DNA of 64,000 nt. It comes from Streptomyces sp. CB02058 (lineage in GTDB: Bacteria > Actinomycetota > Actinomycetes > Streptomycetales > Streptomycetaceae). The notes under the pieces are model-generated. The model was not told the DNA's origin, made no database searches, and saw nothing but the letters and a program-made list of their open reading frames with translations. Shown here piece by piece: positions 40,799 through 50,845 of this stretch. Made by a program: the position numbers and the translations under genes. Position 1 is the first letter of the stretch; every line of letters begins with the position of its first letter. The stretch is from positions 434,001-498,000 of the forward strand of contig NZ_LIPG01000001.1 of NCBI RefSeq assembly GCF_001905505.1. The letters are read 5' to 3'.

Positions 40799-41635
40799 AT
40801 GGTGCAGATCAAGACCCCCGAGCAGATCGCGAAGATGCGCGAGGCGGGCCTCGTGGTCGCTGCCATTCACGCCGCCACGCGCGAGGCGGCCGTCCCCGGG
40901 GCGACCACGAAGGACCTGGACGAGGTCGCGCGCAAGGTGATCGCCGACCACGGCGCGAAGTCGAACTTCCTGGGTTACGGCGGTTTCCCCGCGACGATCT
41001 GCACCTCGGTCAACGACGTCGTCGTGCACGGCATCCCGGACGACAAGACCGTCCTCAAGGACGGCGACATCATCTCGATCGACGCCGGCGCGATCGTGGA
41101 CGGCTGGCACGGCGACGCGGCGTACACCGCCTTCGTGGGCACCGGTCACGCTCCGGAGGTGATCGAGCTCTCCCGGGTGACCGAGGAGTCCATGTGGGCC
41201 GGTATCGCCGCGATGAAGGTGAACAACCGGCTCGTCGACATCTCCAAGGCGATCGAGTCCTACATCCGCCGCCAGCCCCGCCCGGCGACCGGCAAGTACG
41301 GGATCATCGAGGACTACGGCGGCCACGGCATCGGCACCGAGATGCACATGGACCCGCACCTGCTGAACTACGTCTCCCGCAAGCGGGGCAAGGGCATCAA
41401 GCTGGTTCCGGGTGTCTGCCTGGCCATCGAGCCGATGGTCTCGCTGGGGACGCCGCAGACGAAGGTCCTCGCCGACGAGTGGACGGTCCTCACGACCGAC
41501 GGCACCTGGTCCTCGCACTGGGAGCACTCCATCGCCCTGACCGAGCAGGGCCCGCTGGTCCTGACCGCTCCCGACTGCGGCCGGGAGAGGCTCGCGCAGT
41601 ACGGCGTCGAGGCGGCGCCGGACCCGCTGGGCTGA
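40799..41635 (+). CDS. map: Methionine aminopeptidase type I
   Basis: 278 residues from ATG 40799. A GTG codon follows immediately and could also be used. It removes the initiator methionine from nascent proteins. Metal ligands are visible: two aspartates in SIDAGAIVDGWHGD, the histidine in GGHGIGTEMH, the glutamate in CLAIEPM and the last in WEHSIALTE. Type I is indicated by the absence of the large eukaryotic-type insert. The 124-base gap before it contains a strong hairpin. Confidence 0.97.
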   Translation: MVQIKTPEQIAKMREAGLVVAAIHAATREAAVPGATTKDLDEVARKVIADHGAKSNFLGYGGFPATICTSVNDVVVHGIPDDKTVLKDGDIISIDAGAIVDGWHGDAAYTAFVGTGHAPEVIELSRVTEESMWAGIAAMKVNNRLVDISKAIESYIRRQPRPATGKYGIIEDYGGHGIGTEMHMDPHLLNYVSRKRGKGIKLVPGVCLAIEPMVSLGTPQTKVLADEWTVLTTDGTWSSHWEHSIALTEQGPLVLTAPDCGRERLAQYGVEAAPDPLG

Positions 41636-41704
41636 GGACCACCCGGGCGCGCGGCAGGACTGTCCGGCTGATCCGTGTCTAAGGATCAGGAGAAGTGGGC
41701 AAAC

Positions 41705-41742
41705 TTGACGGATTCGTCTTTTGGAGTCCGCTGACGTAGACT
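41705..41742 (+). promoter_or_regulatory. Candidate infA promoter region
   Basis: TAGACT (41737-41742) is a good -10. TTGACG (41705-41710) is too far upstream (26 bases) to be its -35, so the element is either a weak -35 promoter (TTCGTC with 18-base spacer) or two overlapping ones. It lies about 80 bases before infA. Confidence 0.4.
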
Positions 41743-41822
41743 GACTCGTCGGCTCTCGTGCATCCGTGTGTCTGCATGCGGTGATGTGAGTCGATCAAGG
41801 TAGCCGATTCGAAAGGCGAAGC

Positions 41823-42044
41823 GTGGCCAAGAAGCAAGGTGCCATCGAAATTGAGGGCACCGTGATCGAGTCCCTCCCGAACGCCATGTTCAAGGTGGAA
41901 CTCCAGAACGGTCACAAAGTCCTCGCGCACATCAGCGGCAAGATGCGGATGCACTACATCCGTATCCTCCCGGATGACCGGGTCGTCGTGGAGCTCTCTC
42001 CGTACGACCTGACGCGTGGCCGGATCGTCTACCGGTACAAGTAG
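41823..42044 (+). CDS. infA: Translation initiation factor IF-1
   Basis: 73 residues, GTG 41823 with GAAAGGCGAAGC upstream. IF-1 covers the A site during initiation. The OB fold is complete: [73 protein letters not shown] is spread over the whole protein with the conserved hallmark [19 protein letters not shown] loop. It is followed by rpmJ 60 bases downstream. Confidence 0.98.
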   Translation: MAKKQGAIEIEGTVIESLPNAMFKVELQNGHKVLAHISGKMRMHYIRILPDDRVVVELSPYDLTRGRIVYRYK

Positions 42045-42104
42045 ATCTTGCCGCCATCCCGCTTCGGCGTGGTGAGGGCACTGACCCGGAGAACCTGACA
42101 TCCC

Positions 42105-42218
42105 ATGAAGGTCAAGCCGAGCGTCAAGAAGATCTGCGACAAGTGCAAGGTGATCCGCCGTCACGGCCGGGTCATGGTCATCTGCGACAACCTGCGCCAC
42201 AAGCAGCGCCAGGGCTGA
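42105..42218 (+). CDS. rpmJ: 50S ribosomal protein bL36, zinc-binding form
   Basis: 37 residues, ATG 42105. L36 is the smallest ribosomal protein and holds rRNA domains of the large subunit. The zinc ligands C11, C14, C27 and H32 are all present (CDKC...CDNLRH), so it is the C+ form. It is short enough to be missed by length-based gene calling. Placed between infA and rpsM as usual. The gap to rpsM (42219-42415, 197 bases) holds no gene. Confidence 0.96.
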   Translation: MKVKPSVKKICDKCKVIRRHGRVMVICDNLRHKQRQG

Positions 42219-42415
42219 CGCACGACCCCCTGCATCTCGCAGTTCTTCGCGCGACGCACGTAAACGTACATACGCAGAGCCCGTCCACGCTTCGGCTGAC
42301 GACACCTCCGGCGGGGGCCGGGGACCCGGGCGTACCACCTCTTCCCACGCGGACGAGGTCGGCGTTCGGGAGTGGCACTGCGGAAGACCCCCGACATAAC
42401 AACTGGAGCCATTGA

Positions 42416-42796
42416 ATGGCACGCGTTTCAGGTGTTGACATCCCGCGCGAAAAGCGCGTGGAGGTTGCCCTCACCTACGTCTTCGGCATCGGGCGTACCC
42501 GGTCCAAGGAGATCCTCGCCACCACCGGCGTGAACCCCAACACCCGCGTTCGTGACCTGGCCGAAGAGGACCTGGTCAAGATCCGCGAGTACGTGGACGC
42601 CAACCTCCGCACCGAGGGTGACCTTCGCCGCGAGATCCAGGGCGACATCCGCCGCAAGATCGAGATCGGCTGCTACCAGGGCATCCGGCACCGTCGCGGT
42701 CTGCCGGTCCACGGTCAGCGCACCAGCACGAACGCGCGTACCCGCAAGGGCCCGCGTCGCGCCATCGCCGGTAAGAAGAAGCCGGGCAAGAAGTAG
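42416..42796 (+). CDS. rpsM: 30S ribosomal protein uS13
   Basis: 126 residues, ATG 42416. S13 connects the 30S head with the large subunit through bridges B1a/B1b. [34 protein letters not shown] and the C-terminal basic tail [36 protein letters not shown] are standard. First gene of the alpha operon. rpsK follows 106 bases later. Confidence 0.98.
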   Translation: MARVSGVDIPREKRVEVALTYVFGIGRTRSKEILATTGVNPNTRVRDLAEEDLVKIREYVDANLRTEGDLRREIQGDIRRKIEIGCYQGIRHRRGLPVHGQRTSTNARTRKGPRRAIAGKKKPGKK

Positions 42797-42902
42797 TCCT
42801 CAGCGGACGCACTGCGCGTCTCCGGCCGGTCCGGGGGTTCGCAGCAACCAGCGGTCTTCGCTGTAGGACCGATCACCTCCCCTCTCCATCTGGAGTCAAG
42901 AC

Positions 42903-43307
42903 ATGCCCCCCAAGGGTCGTCAGGGCGCAGCCAAGAAGGTGCGTCGCAAGGAAAAGAAGAACGTCGCTCACGGGCACGCCCACATCAAGAGCACGTTCAA
43001 CAACACGATCGTCTCGATCACGGACCCCTCGGGCAACGTGATCTCCTGGGCCTCCGCCGGCCACGTCGGCTTCAAGGGCTCGCGCAAGTCCACCCCCTTC
43101 GCCGCGCAGATGGCCGCCGAGTCGGCCGCCCGCCGCGCGCAGGAGCACGGCATGCGCAAGGTCGACGTCTTCGTCAAGGGTCCCGGCTCCGGCCGTGAGA
43201 CCGCGATCCGCTCCCTCCAGGCCACGGGCCTCGAGGTCGGTTCGATCCAGGACGTCACCCCGACGCCGCACAACGGCTGCCGTCCGCCGAAGCGTCGCCG
43301 CGTCTGA
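42903..43307 (+). CDS. rpsK: 30S ribosomal protein uS11
   Basis: 134 residues, ATG 42903. S11 sits on the platform next to the Shine-Dalgarno helix. [51 protein letters not shown] is the diagnostic core, with [18 protein letters not shown] at the C terminus. The rpsD gene that usually follows in other bacteria is absent here. Instead a 137-base gap with a hairpin leads to rpoA. Confidence 0.98.
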   Translation: MPPKGRQGAAKKVRRKEKKNVAHGHAHIKSTFNNTIVSITDPSGNVISWASAGHVGFKGSRKSTPFAAQMAAESAARRAQEHGMRKVDVFVKGPGSGRETAIRSLQATGLEVGSIQDVTPTPHNGCRPPKRRRV

Positions 43308-43350
43308 TCCGCTGCGGTCGGTGACGGCCGTGCGTCAGTAGCGTCGGATG

Positions 43351-43384
43351 CGGGCGGTATGTCCCTTCGGGGGCGTGCCGCCCG
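43351..43384 (+). terminator. Hairpin between rpsK and rpoA
   Basis: CGGGCGG (43351-43357) pairs with CCGCCCG (43378-43384), with an inner TCCC/GGGG stem. It may attenuate read-through from ribosomal genes into rpoA. Confidence 0.55.
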
Positions 43385-43444
43385 TATCCTTGTCTCATCT
43401 GTCGGGCATCAAATAGCGGGTGCCCACGACTGAAGGATCTCAGC

Positions 43445-44467
43445 ATGCTTATCGCTCAGCGTCCGTCGCTGACCGAAGAGGTCGTCGACGAATTCCGCTC
43501 CCGGTTCGTGATCGAGCCGCTGGAGCCGGGCTTCGGCTACACCCTCGGCAACTCCCTGCGTCGCACCCTCCTCTCCTCGATCCCCGGTGCCGCTGTCACC
43601 AGCATCCGGATCGACGGTGTCCTGCACGAGTTCACCACCGTGCCGGGCGTCAAGGAGGACGTGACCGACCTCATCCTCAACATCAAGCAGCTGGTCGTCT
43701 CCTCGGAGCACGACGAGCCGGTCGTGATGTACCTGCGCAAGCAGGGTCCCGGCCTGGTCACCGCTGCTGACATCGCCCCGCCGGCCGGTGTCGAGGTCCA
43801 CAACCCGGACCTGGTCCTGGCCACGCTGAACGGCAAGGGCAAGCTGGAGATGGAGCTGACCGTCGAGCGCGGTCGCGGCTACGTCTCCGCCGTCCAGAAC
43901 AAGCAGGTGGGCCAGGAGATCGGCCGTATCCCGGTCGACTCCATCTACTCGCCGGTGCTCAAGGTCACGTACAAGGTCGAGGCGACCCGTGTCGAGCAGC
44001 GCACCGACTTCGACAAGCTGATCGTCGACGTCGAGACCAAGCAGGCCATGCGTCCCCGTGACGCCATGGCGTCGGCCGGTAAGACCCTGGTCGAGCTGTT
44101 CGGTCTGGCGCGCGAGCTCAACATCGACGCCGAGGGCATCGACATGGGTCCGTCCCCGACGGACGCCGCGCTGGCCGCCGATCTGGCTCTGCCGATCGAG
44201 GAGCTCGAGCTCACGGTCCGTTCGTACAACTGCCTCAAGCGCGAGGGCATCCACTCGGTGGGCGAGCTCGTGGCCCGCTCCGAGGCGGACCTGCTCGACA
44301 TCCGCAACTTCGGTGCGAAGTCGATCGACGAGGTCAAGGCGAAGCTGGCCGGTATGGGCCTGGCGCTCAAGGACTCGCCTCCCGGCTTCGACCCGACCGC
44401 CGCCGCCGACGCCTTCGGCGCCGACGACGACGCGGACGCCGGTTTCGTGGAGACCGAGCAGTACTGA
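43445..44467 (+). CDS. rpoA: DNA-directed RNA polymerase subunit alpha
   Basis: 340 residues, ATG 43445 with GAAGGAT upstream. The alpha dimer scaffolds polymerase assembly. The N-terminal domain ([43 protein letters not shown]) contains the assembly interface. The C-terminal domain ([53 protein letters not shown]) binds UP elements and activators. The final 40 residues are acidic. It is preceded by rpsK and followed by a 257-base gap with repeats before rplQ. Confidence 0.98.
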   Translation: MLIAQRPSLTEEVVDEFRSRFVIEPLEPGFGYTLGNSLRRTLLSSIPGAAVTSIRIDGVLHEFTTVPGVKEDVTDLILNIKQLVVSSEHDEPVVMYLRKQGPGLVTAADIAPPAGVEVHNPDLVLATLNGKGKLEMELTVERGRGYVSAVQNKQVGQEIGRIPVDSIYSPVLKVTYKVEATRVEQRTDFDKLIVDVETKQAMRPRDAMASAGKTLVELFGLARELNIDAEGIDMGPSPTDAALAADLALPIEELELTVRSYNCLKREGIHSVGELVARSEADLLDIRNFGAKSIDEVKAKLAGMGLALKDSPPGFDPTAAADAFGADDDADAGFVETEQY

Positions 44468-44534
44468 TCGCCTCCGGCGGGGGTGCCCGGACTTCTGGGC
44501 GCCCCGTGCCGGGCTGAGGCTTTGTCCTCAAGCG

Positions 44535-44633
44535 CCGGACGGGCTTGAATTTGGCTGATGTCCGGCAAGTCGGACGGGCTTGAATTCGGCTGTCCGGTGA
44601 GCCGGACCGTCTTGGATTCCGGGCGATGTCCGG
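44535..44633 (+). repeat. Three degenerate ~33-bp repeats between rpoA and rplQ
   Basis: Units begin CCGGACGGGCTTGAATT and end in TCCGG, at 44535-44565, 44570-44597 and 44602-44633. Each unit starts CCGGAC/TCGGAC and ends GTCCGG, so each can form a hairpin. The context GTCCTCAAGCGCCGGACGGG resembles a repeat family I recall as common between Streptomyces genes. The rest of 44468-44724 holds no gene. Confidence 0.75.
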
Positions 44634-44724
44634 CTGACGTACGAAGACTTCCGCGGGGCGGCCGCCTCGCGGGAACTGACACCGGTACCTGATACGGCCG
44701 GTGCAGCACACAAGGAGAAACACC

Positions 44725-45231
44725 ATGCCTCAGCCCGCCAAGGGTGCCCGTCTGGGCGGCAGCGCTGCGCACGAGAAGCTTCTTCTCATCAACCTCGCGA
44801 AGTCGCTGTTCGAGCACGGCCGCATCACCACCACCGAGGCCAAGGCCCGTCGCCTTCGTCCGGTCGCCGAGCGTTTCATCACCAAGGCGAAGAAGGGCGA
44901 CATCCACAACCGTCGCCTGGTGCTGCAGTCGATCACGGACAAGAGCATCGTGCACACGCTCTTCACCGAGATCGCCCCGCGGTACGAGAACCGCCCCGGT
45001 GGTTACACCCGCATCACCAAGATCGGCAACCGTCGTGGCGACAACGCCCCGATGGCCGTCATCGAGCTGGTCGAGGCGCTGACCGTGGCCCAGCAGGCCA
45101 CCGGTGAGGCCGAGGCCGCGACGAAGCGCGCCGTCAAGGAAGACGCCCTCAAGAAGGACGAGGCTCCGGCCGAGACCGTCGAGGACGCCAAGCCGGCCGA
45201 CGCCGCCGCCGAGGAGTCCAAGGACGCCTGA
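44725..45231 (+). CDS. rplQ: 50S ribosomal protein bL17 with acidic C-terminal extension
   Basis: 168 residues from ATG 44725, with AAGGAGA 8 bases upstream. An in-frame GTG at 44701 is less likely. L17 is near the tunnel exit. The core [52 protein letters not shown] is complete. After about residue 115 the protein continues with an Ala/Glu/Lys/Asp-rich tail of about 50 residues ([32 protein letters not shown] and beyond) not found in E. coli L17. A terminator follows. Confidence 0.97.
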   Translation: MPQPAKGARLGGSAAHEKLLLINLAKSLFEHGRITTTEAKARRLRPVAERFITKAKKGDIHNRRLVLQSITDKSIVHTLFTEIAPRYENRPGGYTRITKIGNRRGDNAPMAVIELVEALTVAQQATGEAEAATKRAVKEDALKKDEAPAETVEDAKPADAAAEESKDA

Positions 45232-45250
45232 GCGTCCTGAGACCCAGGTA

Positions 45251-45285
45251 CGGGCCCGCATCCCCTTCGGGGTGATGCGGGCCCG
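45251..45285 (+). terminator. Terminator after rplQ
   Basis: CGGGCCCGCATC and GATGCGGGCCCG form a 12-bp outer stem around CCCC/GGGG, followed by TTCGGTTTT. It is the end of the large ribosomal cluster. Confidence 0.85.
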
Positions 45286-45308
45286 TTCGGTTTTGAGAGG
45301 ATCTTCGG

Positions 45309-46163
45309 GTGAGTGACGAGGCAGAGCCCGGATTCGTACGGGTACGACTGGACCTTTCCTATGACGGCAAGGACTTCTCCGGCTGGGCGAAGCAGACCAG
45401 CAGGCGCACCGTGCAGGGCGAGATCGAGGACGCGCTGCGTACGGTCACGCGGTCGGCGGTGACCTACGACCTGACGGTCGCCGGGCGCACGGACGCCGGG
45501 GTGCACGCGCGCGGCCAGGTGGCGCACGTGGACCTGCCGGCCGAGGTGTGGGCCGAGCACGAGGAGAAGCTGCTGCGGCGGATGGCCGGGCGGCTGCCGC
45601 TGGATGTGCGGATCTGGAGGGCGGCCGAGGCCCCCGCCGGGTTCAACGCGCGCTTCTCCGCGCTGTGGCGGCGTTACGCCTACCGGGTCGGGGACAGGTC
45701 CGGCGGTGTGGACCCGCTGCTGCGCGGCCATGTGCTCTGGCACGACCGGCCGCTGGACCTGGACGCGATGAACGAGGCCGCAGCGCTGATGACGGGGGAG
45801 CACGACTTCGCGGCGTACTGCAAGAAGCGCGAGGGCGCCACGACCATCCGGACGCTGCAGAAGCTGCACTGGGTGCGGGACGCGGAGTCCGGGGTGCTGA
45901 CGGCGACCGTGCAGGCGGACGCCTTCTGCCACAACATGGTGCGGGCCCTGATCGGTGCGGCCCTGTTCGTGGGTGACGGCCGGCGGCCGTCAGGATGGCC
46001 CGCCGAGGTGCTGGCCGCGAAGGTGCGGGACCCGGGGGTGCACGTGGTCCGGCCGCACGGGCTGACCCTGGAGGAAGTGGCCTATCCGGCGGACGAGCTG
46101 CTGGCCGCCCGGGCCGTGGAGGCCAGGAACGTCAGGACGCTGCCGGGGGCCGGCTGCTGCTGA
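45309..46163 (+). CDS. truA: tRNA pseudouridine(38-40) synthase TruA
   Basis: 284 residues, GTG 45309 with AGAGGA upstream. TruA makes pseudouridine in the anticodon arm of many tRNAs. The catalytic aspartate is D62 in [18 protein letters not shown]. The typical N terminus [20 protein letters not shown] and the C-terminal RNA-binding half ([20 protein letters not shown]) are present. It follows rplQ across a terminator, the usual place in actinobacteria. The end overlaps the convergent hypothetical gene by 32 bases. Confidence 0.96.
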   Translation: MSDEAEPGFVRVRLDLSYDGKDFSGWAKQTSRRTVQGEIEDALRTVTRSAVTYDLTVAGRTDAGVHARGQVAHVDLPAEVWAEHEEKLLRRMAGRLPLDVRIWRAAEAPAGFNARFSALWRRYAYRVGDRSGGVDPLLRGHVLWHDRPLDLDAMNEAAALMTGEHDFAAYCKKREGATTIRTLQKLHWVRDAESGVLTATVQADAFCHNMVRALIGAALFVGDGRRPSGWPAEVLAAKVRDPGVHVVRPHGLTLEEVAYPADELLAARAVEARNVRTLPGAGCC

Positions 46164-48021
46164 CCGGCCTGCGGCGCACGGCGCGGAGCAGCTGGGCGGC
46201 GACGTACAGGGCGACGGCGCTGGACACCGTGGAGCGGAACCAGCCGATGTCGGGGGTCCACCAGGCGTAGACCGCCGCCGCGGTGAAGACCGGCAGGGCC
46301 AGACCGCGCAGCACCCACCAGCGGGCCGGGTGGGGCTCGGCCGGGGGCGGGGTCCCGGGGTGGACGCCGTCCCTGGTGGTCAGGGTGTCCCGCATGCCGG
46401 CGAGGAAGCCCCGCCGGACCAGCACCCGGGCGCCCGGCAGCCCGGCGAGGATCTCCTGCTCGCCGCCGTACCCCTCGGGCAGCGGTGGGAGGCCGAGGGC
46501 GGCGACCAGCTCGCTCTGGTGCCGGGCGGGGTCGCCGGTGGCCCGCAGGATGTGGGCCAGGGGGCGAGGGTCGGCGATCTCGTACACCCGTGCCAGGGCG
46601 GCGGCGTTCGCGGTCGCCTCGGTGTGGTCCGCGGCCGGGGCGGCGGTCTCCCAGGAGTGTTCCGCCACCTTCTTGCCCCGGTGCAGGAGCGTGAAGCTGC
46701 CGCGTTCAGGGGTGCGGTGCAGGATCAGGGCCGGCCAGTCCTCGGCCGTGGTGAAGTTGTCGGCCGCCGAGGTGAGCGGGTCCTCGGGGAGCAGGGCGGC
46801 CCGCTTGCCGCGCACCGGGTCGGGGACGATCTCGACGTACGTGTGACTGCTGCCGGCCGGGGCCGTCCGCAGGCTGTGGCCGCAGATCAGCGCCGCCTGG
46901 GCCACCTCGGTGGGGCCGGTGGAGGCGATGGCGAGCGACCGGGGCGCCAGCTCGCGCTCCCAGTCCGGCGCACCGGTGGCCGGGGGCTTGGGGGAGGGGC
47001 TGAAGAAGGGCACCTTCATCGCCAGCTCGACCCGGGTGTCCGAGCGGGCCTCCAGGAACTCCGCGCGTGCCTCGCCGAAATAGGTCCAGGGGAAGGTGGT
47101 GGCGTGCACCCCGATGCTGCGGAAGGCGGTGAGGGCCTCCTCGTAGCGGTTCATCGACCACAGGACCATCGCCAGGTGGTTGCGGAAGCCGGCGGCCTCG
47201 CGGTCCCCGGGTGCGTAGCTCTCCGACAGGGCCTGGGCGCGGGCCACGGCCGCCTCGGCTCGCGGGGTGTACGGGTCGGGGCCGGGCGTCTCCTCGTCGG
47301 CGATCAGGTACTCCACGACGGCCTGGAGCGGCAGGGCGTGGAGCCGTGACCCGGGCGGCGCCTGCTCGGCGGCCCGCTCGGCGAAGGCGAACATCTCCTC
47401 GTGCGAGCCGAACCACTTGGCGCAGAGGTACTGGAGCGCCTGGACGTGGCAGCCCTCGTGGTGCGGGTCGCGCTCGTTCGCCTCGGCGAGATACGTGTCG
47501 AAGACCTCGCGGGGCGCCTGGATGCCGCGGGCCTGCGTCAGCGCGATGCGCCAGGGGACCGGGTCGTCGGGGTTGAGCTCGGCGGCGGCCGATATCACCG
47601 GCACCGCGTCGCGCAGCACCGCGTGGAACGCCTTGAACTGGTCGGCCTCGACGTGCCTGGCCCGGGCGCCCGTCCGTATCTGCCAGGCCTGGTAGACGTA
47701 CTGGTCCGCCTTGACCAGTACGGCGTCGGGGTCCTCCGGGGACGCCTCCAGCCAGCTGTCCAGCCAGCCCGGGTGGTGCAGCGAGGCGCGCGCCAGCCGG
47801 GAGACGACGGTGTCCCTGCGCTCCCACTGGGCGTGCCTGCGGGTGCCTGCGAGCAGTTCGGCGGCCGGGGCGTGGTCACCGGCCGCGGCGGCGGCGAGCG
47901 CCGCCCGCAGCGAGGAGTCCGGGGCGTCGAGGACCACGGCGTCGTCCGGAGGCAGGTCGGCGCCTATCGCGTCGCTGTGCCGCAGGACGCGCGGGATGGT
48001 GAAGAGAGCGGTCAGACGCAC
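46132..48021 (-). CDS. Hypothetical protein with helical repeats and C-terminal membrane segments
   Basis: 629 residues from GTG 48021 (GAGGAC upstream). I do not recognise a named family. The first 370 residues look helical (TPR/SEL-like), with segments such as [44 protein letters not shown] and [29 protein letters not shown]. These are mirrored in the protein encoded at 58803-59750. The middle part is mixed alpha/beta. The end carries two transmembrane helices ([18 protein letters not shown] and [16 protein letters not shown]) and a basic tail. It lies 65 bases downstream of a membrane-anchored hypothetical protein on the same strand. Confidence 0.75.
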   Translation of the reverse strand: MRLTALFTIPRVLRHSDAIGADLPPDDAVVLDAPDSSLRAALAAAAAGDHAPAAELLAGTRRHAQWERRDTVVSRLARASLHHPGWLDSWLEASPEDPDAVLVKADQYVYQAWQIRTGARARHVEADQFKAFHAVLRDAVPVISAAAELNPDDPVPWRIALTQARGIQAPREVFDTYLAEANERDPHHEGCHVQALQYLCAKWFGSHEEMFAFAERAAEQAPPGSRLHALPLQAVVEYLIADEETPGPDPYTPRAEAAVARAQALSESYAPGDREAAGFRNHLAMVLWSMNRYEEALTAFRSIGVHATTFPWTYFGEARAEFLEARSDTRVELAMKVPFFSPSPKPPATGAPDWERELAPRSLAIASTGPTEVAQAALICGHSLRTAPAGSSHTYVEIVPDPVRGKRAALLPEDPLTSAADNFTTAEDWPALILHRTPERGSFTLLHRGKKVAEHSWETAAPAADHTEATANAAALARVYEIADPRPLAHILRATGDPARHQSELVAALGLPPLPEGYGGEQEILAGLPGARVLVRRGFLAGMRDTLTTRDGVHPGTPPPAEPHPARWWVLRGLALPVFTAAAVYAWWTPDIGWFRSTVSSAVALYVAAQLLRAVRRRPVSSSRPPAAS

Positions 48022-48086
48022 GGCGGCGGGTCCTCGGTCGAGGGGAGGGGAAGGGCTGGTGCGTGGGAGAGCGGAGAGGCCGCGGC

Positions 48087-48932
48087 TCAGGTGGCGGGGG
48101 CGCCCGCGGCGGCCGAGGCCTGGACCTCGCCGCGGTGGCGGATCTGGCGGAACGTGAAGTCGGTCAGGTCGTCGCCGACCGCGTACACGTCCTTGGAGGC
48201 CGTGGTGACGTTCTTCCCGCTGGTGTAGCCGCCGACCGTGAAGTAGGCGTAGCGGCCGTAGGAGTTGGCGGTGCGCCGGCAGACCGCTCCGCCGCGGCAG
48301 TAGGTGGGGACGCCCGAGCCGCTGAGGGAGGCGATGCCGCCGGACGCCTGCTGCGCGGCCTTGCGGGCCTCCGCCTCGGTGCCGAAGACGGCGAGACCGA
48401 CGGTGACCGCGACGCCGTCCTTGCTGTACGTGGCGCGGATGACCTGGTCGCAGCCGTTGTTCGTGAGGATCGAGCCGAGGGCGCCCTGCGTCGTCGTCGC
48501 GCAGCCCGTCGTCCGGGCGGTGGCGCCCTTGGCGTAGACCCGGTCGCCCATGGTCAGCTTCTTGCCGGGGAAGAAGGCGTCGACCGTGACCGGGGTCCTG
48601 TCCTTCTTCTCGTCGGCTATGTAGTCCTTCGGGTCCGGCGGGGGCGGAGGGGCGACCGAGGAGAACGAGGGCGCGGGCGCCGCGCTCTCGGAGGGCAGGT
48701 CCGCGGGGGCGGGCAGCTCGCTCGCGTTCGTCCTCGGCGAGGTGCCGCCGTCGGTCGTGATGACGGCCGTGGCGACGATCGCGGCGACGGCGGCGGTGGC
48801 CAGCACGCCCCCGCCGATCATCAGCCACTTCTTGCGCCTGCCCCGTGCCGCGGACGCCTCGGCCAGTGCCGCCCAGTCCGGAGTCCGGCTCTCTCCCGGC
48901 CCCCAGGAGGGCCCCCCTTGCCCAAAGCTCAT
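48087..48932 (-). CDS. Hypothetical single-pass membrane protein with extracellular domain
   Basis: 281 residues from ATG 48932. A short cytoplasmic part (ending ARGRRKK) is followed by one transmembrane helix, WLMIGGGVLATAAVAAIVATAVI, and a Pro/Ser/Ala-rich linker (SESAAPAPSFSSVAPPPPPDP). An extracellular domain of about 150 residues follows, with four cysteines likely paired (GCATTTQGALGSILTNNGC and YCRGGAVC). No catalytic motif is evident. It precedes the 46132-48021 gene in the same direction and diverges from the ABC-F gene with 66 bases between. Confidence 0.8.
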   Translation of the reverse strand: MSFGQGGPSWGPGESRTPDWAALAEASAARGRRKKWLMIGGGVLATAAVAAIVATAVITTDGGTSPRTNASELPAPADLPSESAAPAPSFSSVAPPPPPDPKDYIADEKKDRTPVTVDAFFPGKKLTMGDRVYAKGATARTTGCATTTQGALGSILTNNGCDQVIRATYSKDGVAVTVGLAVFGTEAEARKAAQQASGGIASLSGSGVPTYCRGGAVCRRTANSYGRYAYFTVGGYTSGKNVTTASKDVYAVGDDLTDFTFRQIRHRGEVQASAAAGAPAT

Positions 48933-48998
48933 GCGGCGAATCCTAGAGCCTCGGGAAACCGGTTGGGCCAGGGGTTCTCGGGCCGTGACAATGCTGTC

Positions 48999-50618
48999 AT
49001 GGGACATCTTGAAGCAGGCCACCTGGAGTACTACCTACCGGACGGGCGGGTGCTGCTCGGCGATGCCTCGTTCCGGGTGGCGGACGGTGCCGTCGTCGCC
49101 CTCGTCGGGGCGAACGGCGCGGGCAAGTCCACGCTGCTGAAGCTGCTCGCCGGGGAGCTCCAGCCGCACGGCGGCTCGGTCTCGGTGAGCGGCGGACTCG
49201 GTGTGATGGCCCAGTTCGTCGGCTCCGTACGGGACGAGCGCACCGTGCGTGACCTGCTGGTCTCCGTGGCGCAGCCTCGCATCAGGGAGGCGGCGGAGGC
49301 CGTCGACGCGGCCGAGGAGCGCATCCTCGCCGTGGACGACGAGGCCGCGCAGATGGCGTACGCGCAGGCGCTGAGCGACTGGGCGGAGGCGCGCGGATAC
49401 GAGGCCGAGACGCTCTGGGACATCTGCACCATGGCCGCGCTCGGTGTCCCGTACGAGAAGGCGCAGTGGCGCGAGGTGCGCACGCTCAGCGGCGGCGAGC
49501 AGAAGCGGCTCGTCCTGGAGGCCCTGCTGAGGGGCCCGGACGAGGTGCTGCTCCTGGACGAGCCGGACAACTATCTGGACGTCCCCGGCAAGCGGTGGCT
49601 GGAGGAGAAGCTCAGGGAGACCCGCAAGACCGTGCTCTTCGTCTCCCACGACCGGGAGCTGCTCTCGCGGGCCGCCGAGAAGATCGTGAGCGTGGAGCCC
49701 AGCCCGGCCGGCTCGGACGTCTGGGTGCACGGCGGCGGCTTCGGGACGTACCACGAGGCGCGCAAGGAGCGCTTCGCGCGCTTCGAGGAACTGCTGCGGC
49801 GCTGGGAGGAGGAGCACGCCCGGCTGAAGGCGCTGGTCCTGCGGATGCGGCAGCAGGCGGCGAACAGCCCCGACATGGCGAACCGCTACCACGCGATGCA
49901 GACCCGCTTCAAGAAGTTCGAGGAGGCGGGACCGCCGCCGGAGCCGCCCCGCGAGCAGGACATCAGGATGCGGCTGCGCGGCGGGCGGACCGGGGTGCGC
50001 GCGGTGACGTGCACGGGCCTGGAGCTCACCGGTCTGATGAAGCCGTTCGACCTGGAGATCTACTACGGGGAGCGGGTCGCCGTCCTCGGCTCCAACGGGT
50101 CGGGGAAGTCGCACTTCCTGCGGCTGCTGGCGGGGGAGCCGGTGGCGCACACCGGGGAGTGGAAGCTCGGGGCGCGGGTCGTGCCCGGCCACTTCGCCCA
50201 GACCCACGCCCACCCGGAGCTGCTCGGCAAGACGCTGGTGGAGATCCTCTGGTCGGAGCACGCCAAGGACCGCGGGGGTGCGATGGGGGTGCTGCGGCGC
50301 TACGAGCTGGAGCGCCAGGGCGACCAGGCCTTCGAGAGGCTGTCCGGCGGGCAGCAGGCACGGTTCCAGATCCTGCTCCTGGAGCTGGCCGGCACGACCG
50401 CGCTGCTGCTGGACGAGCCCACGGACAACCTGGACCTGGAGTCGGCCGAGGCGCTCCAGGACGGGCTGGAGGTGTACGACGGCACGGTGATGGCCGTCAC
50501 GCACGACCGCTGGTTCGCGAAGTCCTTCGACCGGTACCTGGTCTTCGGCTCGGACGGAGTGGTCCGGGAGTCCGCGGAACCGGTCTGGGACGAGCGCAGG
50601 GTCCAGCGGGAGCGGTAG
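48999..50618 (+). CDS. ABC-F family ATP-binding protein
   Basis: 539 residues from ATG 48999. Two ABC domains on one chain and no membrane segments identify the ABC-F group of ribosome-associated ATPases. Domain 1: Walker A GANGAGKST (37-45), signature LSGGEQKRL, Walker B LLLDEPDNYLD (N where T is common). A linker helix pair (ERFARFEELLRRWEEEHARLKALVLRMRQQAANSPD) follows, then domain 2 with GSNGSGKS, LSGGQQARF and LLLDEPTDNLDLES. Whether it is translation-related (EttA/Uup-like) or protects against an antibiotic cannot be told. No Shine-Dalgarno precedes the start, so the mRNA may be leaderless. Confidence 0.9.
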   Translation: MGHLEAGHLEYYLPDGRVLLGDASFRVADGAVVALVGANGAGKSTLLKLLAGELQPHGGSVSVSGGLGVMAQFVGSVRDERTVRDLLVSVAQPRIREAAEAVDAAEERILAVDDEAAQMAYAQALSDWAEARGYEAETLWDICTMAALGVPYEKAQWREVRTLSGGEQKRLVLEALLRGPDEVLLLDEPDNYLDVPGKRWLEEKLRETRKTVLFVSHDRELLSRAAEKIVSVEPSPAGSDVWVHGGGFGTYHEARKERFARFEELLRRWEEEHARLKALVLRMRQQAANSPDMANRYHAMQTRFKKFEEAGPPPEPPREQDIRMRLRGGRTGVRAVTCTGLELTGLMKPFDLEIYYGERVAVLGSNGSGKSHFLRLLAGEPVAHTGEWKLGARVVPGHFAQTHAHPELLGKTLVEILWSEHAKDRGGAMGVLRRYELERQGDQAFERLSGGQQARFQILLLELAGTTALLLDEPTDNLDLESAEALQDGLEVYDGTVMAVTHDRWFAKSFDRYLVFGSDGVVRESAEPVWDERRVQRER

Positions 50619-50630
50619 GGCCGGCGCGTT

Positions 50631-50660
50631 TTGACCCGTCCCGGCCGGGGCGGGTACTGT
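50631..50660 (+). promoter_or_regulatory. Promoter of rplM-rpsI and its leader
   Basis: TTGACC (50631-50636), 18 bases, TACTGT (50655-50660). The leader of about 180 bases has a hairpin, CGTCC/GGACG with flanking GGC/GCC (about 50682-50708). An L13-type leader is possible but not demonstrable by eye. Confidence 0.65.
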
Positions 50661-50845
50661 CGGGGGTTGTTATACGTACTGGCCTCGTCCTTCTCGGACG
50701 AAGAGCCGTTGCGTAGGTTCTCTGGAGCAGTTACCAGTGGCTCGCATACGGGCAGTGTCCCCGGCATTGTGAGCCCCAGCTGCATGATCGCTTCAGGGGT
50801 GCCATGTGTCTGGACCTCATCCACTGAAGAAGCGAAGGCTACGAA

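Noticed and set aside
46132..48828. A single 898-residue minus-strand protein
   Set aside because: Its first ~270 residues are a shadow of the gene at 48087-48932 in another frame. The real gene begins at GTG 48021.
48999..50618. A dedicated antibiotic-resistance ABC-F gene with its own producer cluster
   Set aside because: Motifs identify only the ABC-F family. No biosynthetic genes are nearby, so a resistance role is not supported.
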